DNA of 64,000 nt from Allodiplogaster sudhausi. Lineage: Eukaryota > Nematoda > Chromadorea > Rhabditida > Diplogasteridae. A model generated the notes under the pieces. It was not told the origin of the DNA, made no database searches, and was given only the letters and a program-made list of their open reading frames with translations. Shown here piece by piece: positions 1-13,628 of the stretch. The stretch is from positions 2,066,001-2,130,000 of the forward strand of contig CALZFC010000001.1 in assembly GCA_945643635.1 (NCBI GenBank), in the 5' to 3' direction. How positions within the stretch are numbered: the first letter of the stretch is position 1; the number at the start of each line of letters is the position of its first letter. Both the position numbers and the translations under genes were made by a program.

Positions 1-2999
1 CCGCCTGGAATCAAATCCGGTTTTTTTTACTTTTACTACTGTTTTTTTTGTATTTCATAATTTGGGTAATTTGAAGGATTATTAGGTAGCAGCAGTGTCA
101 TAAAAGAAGTGTTTGTTAGAAGATTTTTCATTTTTTAGGTCATGTCTAGTAGACGACAAATGTTAAAATTCGAGTACGGTTGATCACACTAATAGTTCCC
201 ATAAGATCATGCAACACATTTCAGAGGCAAATTACTCCTTTAACTTTTACTTTTGAACGTTACATCTTTGCTGATGCATTCGCAATCCCAATCCGGACAC
301 ATATTCGGAATCGTCTTTATAGCGAAAAAATTTAGTTTTTGCCTCCTTTAAGGCATACCTGTCTTCGTAAAGTACATCCTCCGGGAGAAAATTTGGAAGA
401 ATACTGAGGCCTTTTGATCATAATTCAGGAAAGAATTTTTTTTTACAAATTATTATTGGACAAGAAATATACATACATATGTATCTATGTATGTATAAAT
501 AACAAGTAAAAATAAATACTTTGTTAATTTATTTTTTAATCTTAGATTAAGAGTCCGCTTCTTATTTCAGATTGTGCTGTTGCCGAAGTACTACGATGAG
601 CGTTATGCAGCAAAGATCTTATTTCTTTATCCTCCCTTTCCTCTTTTTCTCACCATCAACCTCTCTCACTATCAAGTATCTCTCACTATCAAGAGTTAAA
701 CCATAACCATAACATTCACACTACACTTTCCCGCGAGATTATTAGTTTTCCTCTTGTGTCCAGACGTTCTTTCTCAAAAACATGGATTTTGATGTGTTTT
801 CCTTTCTTCTTCGTTTGCTACAATACATACTACCTATGCTACACTATTACACAACCCACGCATGCGCTTTGCTTTTGTATTCCCCTGTAATGATCTACAC
901 CATATTTTTGTTCATGTTGTTATACATCTATACCACATTTTTGTAATCCAAAGAGACTTGGAACAAGGAAATATGTGACTTGGACACTGCAAAATAGCAT
1001 CCTGATGGCTTGGCTCATAATTAAATAGCACCATTTCCGCCTCACTCTCACTAGTAAACAATGGGCGGCTAGTAAAAGTCAGCTCAGCTCTCAATAAATA
1101 ATGTCAGCTCTCAGTGTAATTAAGCGAGCCTCTCGTTGTCAGAGTCCCTGTGAATTCTTCTTTTTAATTGTTTGTTTGGAAAACTTAATGAGGTGTACAT
1201 AACAAAAGGTCAAATGGCTTCTTTTTAGAATTATTTTACTTTAATTTTAATATTTCAAATGAAAAATGTAACTCAATGGATTTATTATTATTATTATTTC
1301 CAAACACCTGATCACTCATAAAGGTTTATTTGGCGCTCCTAGACTCTCTTAATGTCCTCTTCAGCTGCATTCAACTGCAAGTTTGAAATGGAGCGGGAAA
1401 AATATGTCGCGTTTTCGCCATTCTATTTGTTCAAGGTCGACAGGTCGTCTTACCTAAGTGTCACTTCTTCTTTTCGACCTCTTTTAGAACTGACACTCTG
1501 CTTTTCCTCCTTTTAATTAAACTCCTTGACATTAGAAAATGAATAACAGAAAAATATTTAAATTTCACCAAAACTCGCTCTTGAATACGCGCATTTTTAG
1601 CATTTGATTTAATGAGACATTGAATTTCAATGAAAATTAAAATAGATAACGGTTGATTTCCTTTAACTAACAAGCCTTAATTTTGCCTTAATTTGGTTGT
1701 TTGAGGAAAAGTTCTCTTTGTTTGTATCATATTTCTACAACTGTTGTAATCTTTACGATAACGAAGAAAAATAAAAATATTATTCAATCCGTTGCAGTGG
1801 CAAAGACAAATTACACTAATTTATTTCATTGTTTTGTTGATATAGTAATAAGTTTCTGAAGCTTATTTGCTTGCTTAATGCCTGTTATCGTTATTAAGAT
1901 AAATTGTATTGCAGAAATGTTTTGCTCTCATGTGCATAATCATTCATGTTTATATTAAATTAATTCAAAAGAGTCATATTTCTTTCGCTCAATGAATTTT
2001 CCATGTCAAATAATTTTTCTTCGTTTTCTTGTCGATGTTTGTGCTTGTTCTGCCATGCAATTGGCGAAATATCGTGAGAGTGCATGATTGGAGGAATCAA
2101 CTCCAGACATGTGCATTTCCATGTATCTTCGTGTGAACGAGCAAGAAGTTGCGTGCGAAAGTTGTGTAGAGAAAAGTGCACGAGTAAAATATGAGTAGGA
2201 AAGTGTATGATTCAGTAGTACCTTCGCTTGGAAGGTAATGTTGGAAGCAATTAAGTAAGGGAGGTATCAAGGGAATAATTAACCTAGGATATTTCCAATA
2301 TGGATAAGTTCACGTTTGCGTAAAACATTATATCCTGAAAGTTTGAGCGATTTTCTTCCATTACATTCTGAGAAATAGTTACGCGAAAACTGGCGGGTAG
2401 AGAATTAGCTACGGTAGATCAGAGCCGCCCTCCTTTTTCACATGCTCTCTCGACCGAGCGACAGGCAACTTTATGAGCGCTCGTATTCAAACTGATTCTC
2501 TAGCGCTACTGTATAATGATTCGCCGGATACTTACTTTAAATGGAAAAAAATTTGGAGTTAAAGCCCACAAATACAGGTGTTGCAACTAATATTCTGCCT
2601 CAACTCTTTCATACATCCGTCCGATGTAGGGTGCTTGACGAAATGGAACTTTGATGTATTTGAAGTCAACCTTTTGATTTCTTTTAGGCTGGCAGAAGTC
2701 AAAAGCTCCATTAGGTTAGCTCCAATTTGTACGTTCTTCGGCGAATTCAGCTGCGCTAGAAACGGAGACTCCTATACACACAAATGTGACGCTAATTTCG
2801 TAAAGCGTGGGCGTTCGGGAAGTAACATATTTATTCATAAATGTATGTAGATGCATACATGGTATTAGTGTAGTATTAGTAATTTGTATCCTCATGTAAC
2901 GCCAAAAACATGAAGAGCACGATGATTAGTACGCGACTACATTGATTCTTTTCCCGACCTTTAGTTGTTATGGACAAGCGTGGGTGAGTGCGTAAAAAG
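1..2999. other. No gene recognised; AT-rich non-coding DNA
   Basis: No run of exon-like, GC-rich, splice-flanked coding sequence is visible on either strand. The short open frames here have no recognisable domain. The stretch contains ACATACATATGTATG-type tetranucleotide runs (around 468-500), which recur throughout the window. It could be intergenic or intron of a gene lying to the left. Confidence 0.5.
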
Positions 3000-3000
3000 T

Positions 3001-3073
3001 TCCCACCGGATTCGAACCCTAGACAACTGCATCGCGAGTCGTGCATTCTATCCCACGAACTACGAATGCACCC
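3001..3073 (-). repeat. tRNA-like relic (degenerate tRNA pseudogene or SINE head)
   Basis: Read on the minus strand this has a perfect RNA polymerase III B box (GGTTCGAATCC, complement of about 3008-3018) and an A-box-like TAGTTCGTGGGATAG about 45 bases upstream, at tRNA spacing. The T-stem pairs poorly and the acceptor ends do not pair, so it is not a functional tRNA. It fits a tRNA-derived SINE head or a decayed tRNA pseudogene. Confidence 0.5.
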
Positions 3074-4319
3074 TGAAAACTAAATGGCTTATATCATAGA
3101 AACATGTCGCATTGTGTACGGATTTCTTTTTACATCGTGTTTTCTTTCAGAACTTGTTGTCGCCAGGCTCTCGTCCGCCGGATGAATGAAGCGCCTCAAA
3201 TTTTTTTTCTACACCTAGCGCGTCATGGCGGGCTGTAGATTTTTTTTTAAAGTTTACAGAGTTTTACTCCAAAACTTACGCTCCCTCAATCTGATATTTC
3301 ATTTTCTTCGATGCCAATTCCAGCGACAAGCACGTTTCCTGGCACATTAGCTGCTACTTTTTCTATGGTCATTCGAAGTAGGTTTCTAGTCTAGCACTTA
3401 ATGTGGATCGTTCACGATCCCGAACGCTTTCGTGCTAAAGTTCAACAAAGCGACTTTGCGCACGAAAGGAAGACTTGTGGATGAATGAGTGTAGATATCT
3501 ACAAAAGTGGTGTAATATAATATATGTATGCATGAATACTTGCATTGCTAGCTAATGGTAAGCGTGAGAGGACGTGTATGTATGTATGTCTACTAACGGG
3601 GCTGCCCTAACGACACTTCATCGTTCGGTCGCGAGATTAATTGCTTGCGCCCTCTCTTTCGCTGCTACCTCTCCCCTTTTTCCACACTCTCTCTCTCGTT
3701 CTTTCTCATCTCTTTCTTCCTCATTGCTCCCTTCTTCTCCACTGTAGCAGCAGAGCCCTTCGGAACCCTTTTTCTGACATCATGGAATTAATTTCACATT
3801 CTAATGGAGCCTGACCAAAACGCGGAAGTCGATTTCTTCTTCCTCCTCATGCAATTTTAATATTTTGGCCACGGCGTTCAGGCTACATACAAAAGGTTTC
3901 GATTGTGACGATGAAGTGTTTTCCATCGCATAAAGAAGGCCTATCAGCGAAGAAAGACGAGACTGGCGCACTTCACGGGGGAGCTCGCTATGCGTTCTCT
4001 AACTCTCCACACACTCTGTACTCTCTCGCTTCTCTTCTTCTCTCGCCTCGAGAGAGTTTCCCTACTTGGCTTTTAAGGACGTGAGGTTGTGACGACAATA
4101 AAACATTATCTGCTGATATTCCTTCTTTGATAAAGGCAAGGCGAGCCTTCCTGAATTCTTTAGTAGATTATGACATACTAAAAGGAAAATGTCGTGAAAA
4201 AGCGCATGGAAATTTTGCTAGAACGCCAATTGGTTCTATTCATGGATGCGAGTATGTCATATCTCTTTACGGACGCCTTCCGGATTGCCAGAGTCATTTT
4301 ACACGTATGATGCGCGCTC

Positions 4320-5425
4320 TTTCCATCATTCAGTCATCTTTCTCACTTTCGCTTTCTCTCTTCCCCTCTCTCCCACTCTTTCTCTCTCTCTCTCTTTCTC
4401 TTATCCTCTCTATTTCTCTCTCCCTCTCTCTCGCTCTTTAACTCTCTTCCTGTCTTTTATTCTCTCGCACTCTCTCTCACTTTCTCTCTCTCTCGCTTTT
4501 TAACAATTTCTCTCTTTCTCTCGCTCTCTTTCTGTCATGTCTTCCTCTCTCAATTCCTTTCTCACTTCTTCTTCATCCGTCCCGCTCTTCATCCTAAAGT
4601 CATTTCCTCCCATCATTCTCTGTCAAGCATGCTCAGAATGTCCACTGCTTCACCTCATATATTCTATCTACATCATTCCATTGTTCTCTAGTTGCTTCAT
4701 TCAATTCCATCCTTCGTCGCTCACTTTGTATCATTATGACTCTCCTATCTTTTCTCTCTGTCATCACCATAGCCATTTTGTTTATCTTTATTTCTCTCTC
4801 TATCTCTCCATCTTTCTCTCTCTCTCTCTCGTTGTTTCCGTCCCTCTATGGATCTTACTCTCATACCACATTTCATTTTCTCTCATTTTCTCTACCTCTC
4901 TCTCTCTCTTTCTCTTTCTCCATCTCTCTCTCTCTCTCTCTCCATATTCTCTCTCTCTGCCCTCATCCGTAATGCACTTCCAACCACGTGTTTTCTTCTT
5001 CCTCGCTGTAATTATTGGCAAAGCGCCAGCCACCACATGATTCAAAATGGGATTCCTTATTCGTTTGGATTCCATGTACCCGCTGTCACTTGAGGGAAAC
5101 AGCGAAGAAAGCAGAGATAAGAAGAGAGAGAGAGAGAGGGAGGGAGAGTGGGTGAGAGAGATATTGTAAGACAAAATCAGAAAGAATGAGAGAAAAAATA
5201 ATAAGGGAAAGAGAGAAAGCAGACTATAGAGGTAGAATGAGAGAAAGAGAGACGAAGAAAGGAAGAAGAATAAAGAGAAAACATATTCAGGACTATAGAC
5301 GCTATGTGAGTAATAGCAAAAAAAAGGCGTGAGAGAGAAAGAAGATTCGGAGGGAGCAGAGAGAAAGAGAGTTGGCTAGATAGAGAGAAGGCTAGAGAGA
5401 GAGAGAGAGAGAAAGAGAGAGGAGA
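4320..5425. repeat. CT-rich tract followed by GA-rich tract
   Basis: From about 4320 to 4980 the plus strand is dominated by (TC)n/TCTC runs. From about 5115 to 5425 it is dominated by (GA)n runs. The two halves are roughly complementary and could form a large imperfect hairpin. The long open frames here, rich in Ser, Leu, Phe and Arg, are products of the dinucleotide repeat and are not treated as genes. Confidence 0.8.
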
Positions 5426-5429
5426 AAGA

Positions 5430-6117
5430 GAATAAAAAAACCAATCCCGTGTGTCTAATTCCAAGAGGACACCAGAACCACCATCACCACAAGAGAGTCC
5501 ACCCCATTTATTCGCATATTTCAGCACATGTCTTCCACGTCTCGTGACCAAATGTAGTGACACATCACATTCGTGTATGTTTCTCTTGCAGGCCCTTATG
5601 TCTTCTTGCAACATCTTCCTTTACTATGCTGTTAGAATTAAAAAAAAAAGATTCCATTAATCTTGCATTACCTTTGGCGAAATAAAATATGTACGTTCAT
5701 TTTAGCATACTTCTCCATCAGTATGTATTTAAAAAACACGCACTAGTCTAGCAAAAAAGAAATAATCTTGATTTGCGAATTATGAAACACATCCTTTAAG
5801 AAGACGCCAGACTTTGATGTATCTTCCGGACTCTTTCACACTTTCTCTTAAGATCGCTTCATGCAGACTTGCGTCATTTTTTCTCTTTTTTCACTCTATC
5901 TTTCTTGCTGCTCAAACGCGTCTTTTGTATCCAGAATGATAGTACGACGCTTTCGGTACTCGGTCGTACAGAATAGGGCGTCATGACCTTATAGTAGAAC
6001 ATTTGCGCCTATACATATATGTATGTACATTTCATTTGTTTACACTTGCCCAGATGGGCATGAAAAGAAATATTTTTAACATATACTGGCATTACGTGTT
6101 TCTCGCCTCTCTCTTTC

Positions 6118-6153
<36 letters not shown>

Positions 6154-7677
6154 CACTCCTTGGAATTTGTCAACAACTTTTTGCAGTCTCAATGCACCTG
6201 CGGCACCTTAACGTTACCACTTTGGTTTCTTTTTTGGCGCGGCTTGCTCATTAATTGAAGCTGTTCACATTGAAACATTTCTCGCTCTTCGCTTTGCACT
6301 CGGCAGGATCGCAAAACAAAAAGTGCTCATAAATCTGCTACAAGTTGCGGTTACTTGATTGCATTTCAGAAACCATAAGCCGTCCCTGCATGTATGTATG
6401 TACATATCTTGATGCCCTCTTGAACCATCAATGCAATCTTTATTTTTTAGTCTGCTTATATTGCAGCCTCTCCCCCCCCCAGTTCGATGGCAATTAAGAG
6501 TAACTCAATGATACATTCTTCATACTGCAGGTATGCGCCCAGATGCCATAATATAATGTAGTTCTCAGATATTTTCGTGCACACTCATGGTCAGCAGTCA
6601 TGTCAAGGGCACTTTACCATTTGGATCATGCTGTGACAGTTTTGTCTTCCTTTTTCCTTAATTGGATCACTATGAAATGAAATAGTCGCGTTCTCATATG
6701 TATATTACGCTTATAAGAGTGCGTACAGTGCGCAAAATAGAGACTTAGAAAATTGGCTCAAATTGGGGCTAAATTTGCCGTTCAGGCACGATCGTGTTTT
6801 GCATGCTCGATCTCTCTCTCGCTCCCTGCCAGTATGTTGTTCCCCCTTTCAACGAGTGCCAAAAACATATTAGATGTCAGTGACTTGGTATGAACCTAAC
6901 CAAGTCATGGACTTCTAATCCTATTTTATTACGGGACTTTGTGGAAAACAAGAGGATTTCTCTATATGCTGCGTAGGATATGTCTAGCCCTCGTATTTGC
7001 CACATTATTAAAGAAAATGATCGTCGAACTTTTAGGAATCCTATGTATGTAGGTAATAAAAATGCATATGTATGTATATATCCCATTATCGTCAGCATCA
7101 TATTTCGGCTCTCATTCGTTGCTTCGAGTGAACATTCTCATTTAACTTCATAGACGACGTACGAATTGAACTCTAATGATCTTAGTTTCTCAGATTCCAT
7201 ACTCCTTTGTTGTAAATAAAAAAATTTATACACAACACTAATCCAATATGAAATCATTTTTCGAGTTTATTGAGTTTAAGAATTGGCTGCAAAAATATAC
7301 AGATTTTCTCCTGCATAATCAAATAGCTCAAGAACCTCCCTCCTGTAGTCCTGTAATCCAGATTTGGATATAGAATTAGAGGATTGCTCTCCCTGTTTTT
7401 TTATGTCGTCAATTTCCCTTCGAAATGTCACCTTAAGCACTGGCCTCGACCTTCTCTGGCCACTTTTAATGCATCTATGAAATTGCGAATCGTAGCGGAA
7501 CCGCATGACCGAAGTCTTTTTCTCACGTATGTATCTGCAAAAAAAAAATTCTTAAAAATTTCTCAAACACTGTAACGCACATTCTTTCAATTCCTCACTC
7601 TCTCACACACTCTCTCTTCTTGCTCCACTCGATTCAGTCATCTCGCCTCCTCTCATTACCCTCATTCTCATCTCTTC

Positions 7678-7717
<40 letters not shown>

Positions 7718-8230
7718 ACAGCCTCCCACGAAAACTCCGCCTTTTCCAATCCTCACATGTCGTCGCTTAATTCGAATCGAGAGTGCTTGAACGAAAGTTT
7801 ATTAGCGGCGGACAAGTATTTGTCATGTGGAACATTTATATAACTTTGAAGTCATGCGACTTTTATCATTAATTTCACTTATGGTTAGGCACCTTCAAAA
7901 TAGTTCAGGAAATTGCTTATCGTTTTAGAATATATAAAAAGACTCTCAAAAGTCCTCTTGATTGCTATTCATGTTGCTCACTGACGAGCGAAATTGTAGA
8001 AGTTATACTGTAGAGAAGAAATGCAGATATCATACATTGATGTTTCTAGTTATCACATTTTCCTAAGATGTTTACATTAGACGAAAATATCAAAATACGT
8101 ACATATATTTGCGGCTGTAACAGAACACCTTTACCAAACAGTTGCAAGGTTTTTTTCATATGAGAAAAAGAAGCATAATCCAATTAATAGATATGTATAA
8201 TGGTGCCACTTACGTAGATTAGTCCTCACA
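5430..8230. other. No gene recognised; (TC)n microsatellites
   Basis: No domain or consistent exon series was seen. (TC)n tracts lie at about 6120-6151 and 7678-7714. The stretch may contain regulatory DNA of the GPCR gene that follows, but nothing in it can be assigned. Confidence 0.5.
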
Positions 8231-8288
8231 GATGTTTTCGGTGCGGATTCGAGTGCCGCACACTTTCTTAAATATACTATTGTTAGGA

Positions 8289-11200
8289 ATGAGCCACGAC
8301 GACGACGACGTCAACAACAATGACATGTTCAAGGGCACCGCGTGGGCAAATCAATCGAGCACGGCGATTCGTGACATTTTGCTCGTCATTTGCACGAGAC
8401 GTCGACAGATGGTGGGTCAAAAGAATTAATTTGTACAAGAGAAAATATTAGCATACATTTGTTGATGTATAATTATAATGTATCAGTTTTGGTAGGTGAG
8501 TTAATTTTGTAATTTGGGCATTTTGGTCCTTGGAGCCTTATTAGGCTAAATTCTCAAGATACAATATCCTTGTCCACGAGCCCAAATGAAGTACATACTT
8601 GTTTAGTACACCGCCACTTGCGATCAATCATCTCTACATCACGTACTTCTCGGCCACTGCTTCATCACCGTCTTCTTTCTCGCCATGGTGAGGTTTTCGA
8701 AAAAAAAGGTTGTCTAGTTGTTGTTTAGATAAATATTCACTCTATTCCAAAAAGAAAAAGAGTGTAAGTACATAATTATTGTTATTTTTTAAATAATAAA
8801 TATCTAGTTCCTTGTAGACTATAGTTTATTCTTTTAAAAAAATTCTTGAACGGTGACCTTTTGACATTTGGGTATACATATATGTGTATTCACTTTATTC
8901 GGAAAAGTAGTGTGTAATTATTGTTATTTAGAAAACAGGTACGAATGGTTCATTCCAAACTGTAGAACATTTTGTAAACACTTGGAAGGCAAACTTTTGA
9001 GATTGGCAACGCGATCAATATCTGCGTGTACAGCTCGAAGCAGATTCGCCACTATCTCGCCATTCGAATGCTGTGCATACGACTCGTTAGTGGAGCCTTC
9101 TTCCTCTTTTTCCTTCTCCTCTCACACGCTCTCCCTCGCTTTCTTTTTTTTCGTCATCTCACATTTCCTAGAACTAGGAACTGTCAGAGCCCGTATCCAC
9201 GAAATTAGCCATGCTATTCATGTCCGTGAATTAGCTGTTAAATCCAGCAATATCCAGCGAGATTTGCCTCACCTTGTTGATCTTCTGCTCCTTCTGCACG
9301 GATTTTCTTGCGAAAAGCTCATCTGGGCAGTTCTTTGAAAAGCGAGCTTCGAAATTACAAATCTACTTTGCTAATAAGTAACATAAGCCAACGGCGGCAT
9401 ATTTTGCACTCAGATTGCTAATCTGTTGAACAGTTCTCTCCTAATTCACTAATATTTCAATGTACATAGCAGGTAATTTTTCGGGGAAATAAGCGCAAAA
9501 TGGAGAACTTGGCGCGATAACGTCCTAATTATTACAGCTTGAACATTTATGGTCAAATATGTGTAACACCTGCTGATTTTACGCACAAAAAAAATCGTAA
9601 TAACTGTTTCAAATTAGATCTGATAGCGATCTTTCAAAAGCAAATAGACGAGACAAAAATAACTTCAGAAGCATTGCAGCAGTTTTTCTCCTCCCCCTCC
9701 TCCCGTCCCAAAACTAATATAGTTAGAAATGGTAATGTAAATGTTATTTAGTATTCACAGCACTGTTTGTATGTAAATGTTGTTGTTAATTTCTTATTTA
9801 AATAAAAAAGTGTAAAATGTTTCCTTTTAAATAAATAAAAGATTTAAGCTGATGAACACGCTAACGATGATCTGCCTCGCGCCGGACGCTCTTCGACTTT
9901 TGCACGCTTGGCAACATTTCGGCGCGGCCGACGAGATGTACTGGCGCGCTTGGCCGGCGCTCTCCTTCTTCGCGAATCTCTTTGGATTCTCGGCGACATG
10001 GTTTGATCTTTGATCTTTATACTATCTTTTGCTCTGACAATGAGATCAACAGTCTCATGTAAGGAATAAATGTCTTACAGAATCTGAGAATGACTAGTCA
10101 ATAGAATAGTAATCGACTAGAAAAAAAGCACTTTATGCTGCAGCGAGTCCAAGGAATACTAGAAGATCTTGACTACAAATTCATATAATTTTTCGTAATA
10201 CCATTTTTCATTAATTCCTTCCTTATTCTGAATGCAAATATCCTATGAGTACGAAATTTGAAAGGGCATGTTTTCATTGTAGAATATTTGTTCTTTTACA
10301 GTGCATCGGACCTTTGGATGCGAACATATTTTGTATATAGTTACGTGCAAGTCTTCCTGATGAATTTTATTCAGATGACCGGAATTAAATAGTTTTTGAC
10401 ACATTACTAGAGTACTGTAGATTTTTTCGCGATTTTTTTCTCGTAAGTTAGGCTAAAAGAAGCAGTAGGCTCGATTTTCTGCTACGCTTTTCGAAATCTT
10501 AAAAACACACTTATTTTCTTCCAATGTTTCTTCCAGAAGTGCCAGGCTGGCACAGGCCGGCTTTGAAAAATTGCAGATATCTATTATGCACCATGGAGTG
10601 TGTGTGTGTGTGTCACAGAAGCAATTATACTCAGCGAGACGAGTATTAATTACAATGCCGCGTACTAAATATAAAGCAAATTGGCGGATGGTGACAAAAA
10701 TTATGGAACCCTTGACGTAGACAGGAAAGCGTGATTTCTTTACCAGACTAGAAAAAAAAGAAACAAAGAATTGCATTTCCTCACCCCTCTCCGCTATTTT
10801 CGTCGTATTTCTATTAAGAAAGAGACGGCTGCTGTTGCAAAGATCTCTTCAAATAATTTTAGTTTCATCAATCACATAATAACGGCAATTGTGCAATTTT
10901 GTACATTGTACGTAAACATATGTACATAAACATATTTTTAAATTTCGTGTAGTAGACTAGAAATGTTCAGTTAAAAAAAGAAGAAAGAAATAGACTTCAA
11001 TTCCGAATCATTTTTTCTCATACATAGCCAAGAAATAATCTGTCAAATGTCTCAGTAGCATGGAATTAACCGGAGTGGTTTCCATTTTTTGCAGGCTGAC
11101 TGTCCTAATGACTGCCGAGTGCTACCTGCACATCTTCGTGCCGATTCGTTCCAAGACACTTTGCTCGAGTCGCAACATGACGCGATGTCTGCTCGTTGCA

Positions 11201-13628
11201 ATGATGGCCGGTAAACGAGCTTGCTTGGTGGAAATGCGTTAAGTGCTAAAATATGAGAACTAAAAAAACAATACATATCTATGTATGTATATTAAGTTCT
11301 CTTTTCTAACACAGTTGTGTGACACTTTATGTTCGAGGTCAATTTATTCGAAGAAGAAAGCAAAATGGAAAAAAAAATAATCACAGGCGCCTGCCTCGCA
11401 CTGATATATCCGGTGAATCGCCATGTCACCATCGAACATGACGGCTGCACCGGGCGGCCATTCGTCAAGATTGACGCTGTCACAGGTGAGCAGGAGCTTT
11501 TTTTTATTTTCTCTAATTCTTTTTGTTATAAAATAAAAAGTTATCCATTTAGCCTAACTCTCTGTTAAAATCTAAAAATAAATTATGGAATAAAATTGTG
11601 GTGTCCGGTCCAACTTTCCGGCCCTTTGATCCCACTTTCCGGCCCTTTGACGGCCATCGGCCATCGTCCATAGTGGTTACATGCAGGCGGCTTGCTCGGC
11701 ACGCTTGAACACGCGCACACACTTGCAAACCTCGCTCTCGCCTTCGTGCTCCCGCTCGGTCTGCTCATCTACATGACGGCAGCCATCGTCTGTCGCATCC
11801 ACTGTGGCACCGTCTTCGGCTCAAGGTCTGCCAGCGAATATTCCCAACATCGAACACTAGAATAACGAATATTCTTATATTCGAATATATCAGTGTTCGA
11901 ATCTTGAATTTTCGAATATCTAATATTCGAATATCGAATATTCAAATATCAAATATTCAAATATCGAATATTCGAATACCCATTATTCGAATATTCCACT
12001 CACAAAGAAAATCATCTTTCCAACAGTATTGCCGAATGGAACAATTTCCTATTTATACCTAATTCTGGCGGCGATTTCTGGAACATTATTTTATCTGTAG
12101 ATAAACATGGGTGATTTCTGAACCTCGATTTAACCTTATTGTTAGTAACGAAATGGTAAGAAAAGCTCAAATAAACAGGAAAGAGCCATATTATTCATTG
12201 TATTGTTTCTACTCACAATCCACTTTTACAATAGTGTTAATCTGTTTAGGCGCCGCTGGACAGTGCAGTGGACGAACACGGTGACCCTTCTGAGACAACA
12301 GCAGTCGCAAAAGAGCACGAGGTAGGAACATTTCGTCATCAAGAAGAAAGTATACTGTAGATTCGTTGCGTATTCAGTCATTGGCATCCACTACAATCTT
12401 GTATGCACATGTCGGGCATAATTTATCTCTTAATTCTCTATCCTGGAATCCTAGTGCATGCACCAGATCACAAGCTACAATTGAGTACCGTAGCTTGTGC
12501 CAATTCTGCCGGATAATAAAGTGCTGCCAAGTAATCGAGTAATCAGTGTTGCCGATCAATTGAGCATACTACATGTTTAGGACCGAAAAACGATGCGTCA
12601 CGAGAATCGCGCTTATCACCACTTTTCTGCAGGTTCGAGAGCAGTTTCCTTTTCAACTAGAATAATACACATACATATACATACGTGGCATGGAAACTGA
12701 TATTTAAAGAAGAATAAAAAAATTAAAAAAAAAATTCATTCATTCTTCAGTTGACGGAAGTGCCATCTGCTGTAGTATTCGCGTGCGTCGCCGTTCGTGG
12801 CCCGTCAGTAGTAGAGGATGTCAGTTTCTTTTCTCGTTAACGGAACCAAAAACGTTATCTTAAATTAGCGCCTTTTTGTATCATACGGGGATAGACAATT
12901 TGATTTTGAAATTACCTTCTTTAATTACAGTTGGGCCTTCGATTTCTTTCTCGCCATAACTCCCTCTCTCTATCTTTCTCTCTTTCTCTCTCTCTCTCTT
13001 TCTCTCTCTCTCTCGCTATCTCTCTCTCTCTCACAGGTATGCGCCTTGCACACGACGGGCCTTTTCCTCGGTCTCTGCAACATGTCGCTCTCCTTCTATG
13101 TCTACCTCGCGTTCGCGCCTCGCTTCCGCCAGATGCTCTTCCAGTTAGTGCAACGATAAACTCGCTGAGTCTAGGGTGTAAAAATATTTATCTTAGAATC
13201 GGATAACTTAGTTGCTTTTATGTAAGTTTTCTTAATATGACTAGCGGTGGTTCTGTACAACCTTTTTGTTTAGGTACTGGCGCAAACGTCGCGGAACGCC
13301 GTCAACTGCACGATGTAGCACATCGCCAAGTTTGCCGTCATGCCCGAGAGGTACACTATAATTATTGTTGTCCAGTCAATGAAAACATCTACTGAGAACT
13401 GTTGATACATATTATATTTACATAAAATTACACTCATTTCGCAACATATAATAATGTACTATGTATCAACGATTTCATGCCGTTGTACTGCAAGTGAAGT
13501 TTTAAAATGTAGTAGATAAAAACTTTATGAATAATTTGCATGCTTCAGGTTCAGAGCAACAAAGCGTACGTGCGCCTGCAGAAACTGCAAGTCCGGTGAC
13601 ATCTTCGCAATTCGATACTATTCTTTAA
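8289..13628 (+). CDS. Rhodopsin-class (FMRFamide-receptor-like) 7TM GPCR, 13 exons
   Basis: Proposed exons: 8289-8411, 8607-8687, 9002-9085, 9849-10000, 11095-11210, 11387-11485, 11687-11825, 12250-12321, 12581-12632, 12751-12819, 13037-13143, 13274-13350, 13549-13628. All junctions agree in phase and give 1251 nt (416 aa). An in-frame ATG at 8232, directly after an acceptor-like CTCACAG, would add 19 aa. The acidic N-terminus carries NQSS, a possible glycosylation site. TM1 runs from exon 2 into GNAINICVY in exon 3, TM2-TM3 are in exon 4, and TM3/ICL2 in exon 5 reads TAECYLHIFVP, so the usual (D/E)RY is ECY. TM5 is ANLALAFVLPLGLLIY, ICL3 is Arg-rich, TM6 spans exons 9-10, and TM7 ends NMSLSFYVYLAFAPRFRQ in place of NPxxY. 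The order and loops resemble FMRFamide/FRPR-type peptide receptors; an Srw chemoreceptor is the alternative. It is expected in the plasma membrane, coupling to G proteins. The ligand is unknown. Confidence 0.75.
11861..11997. repeat. ATATTCGAAT short tandem repeat in a GPCR intron
   Basis: Roughly a dozen degenerate copies of a 10-11 base palindromic unit (ATATTCGAAT and variants) lie in the intron after exon 7 of the GPCR gene. The unit is self-complementary, so the tract could extrude hairpins. Confidence 0.8.
12957..13036 (+). repeat. (TC)n microsatellite forming the polypyrimidine tract of a splice acceptor
   Basis: An 80-base CT repeat runs straight into TCTCACAG and the TM7 exon of the GPCR gene at 13037. 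The microsatellite therefore serves as the polypyrimidine tract of that acceptor. Its length may vary between individuals. Confidence 0.75.

Noticed and set aside
4127..5614. Several overlapping long open frames rich in Ser/Leu/Phe or Arg/Glu
   Set aside because: They translate (TC)n and (GA)n repeats, occur on both strands, and show no splice or domain support.
8868..9338. 156-aa open frame on the plus strand
   Set aside because: The conserved GPCR exon (9002-9085) lies in a different frame. The long frame is a shadow.
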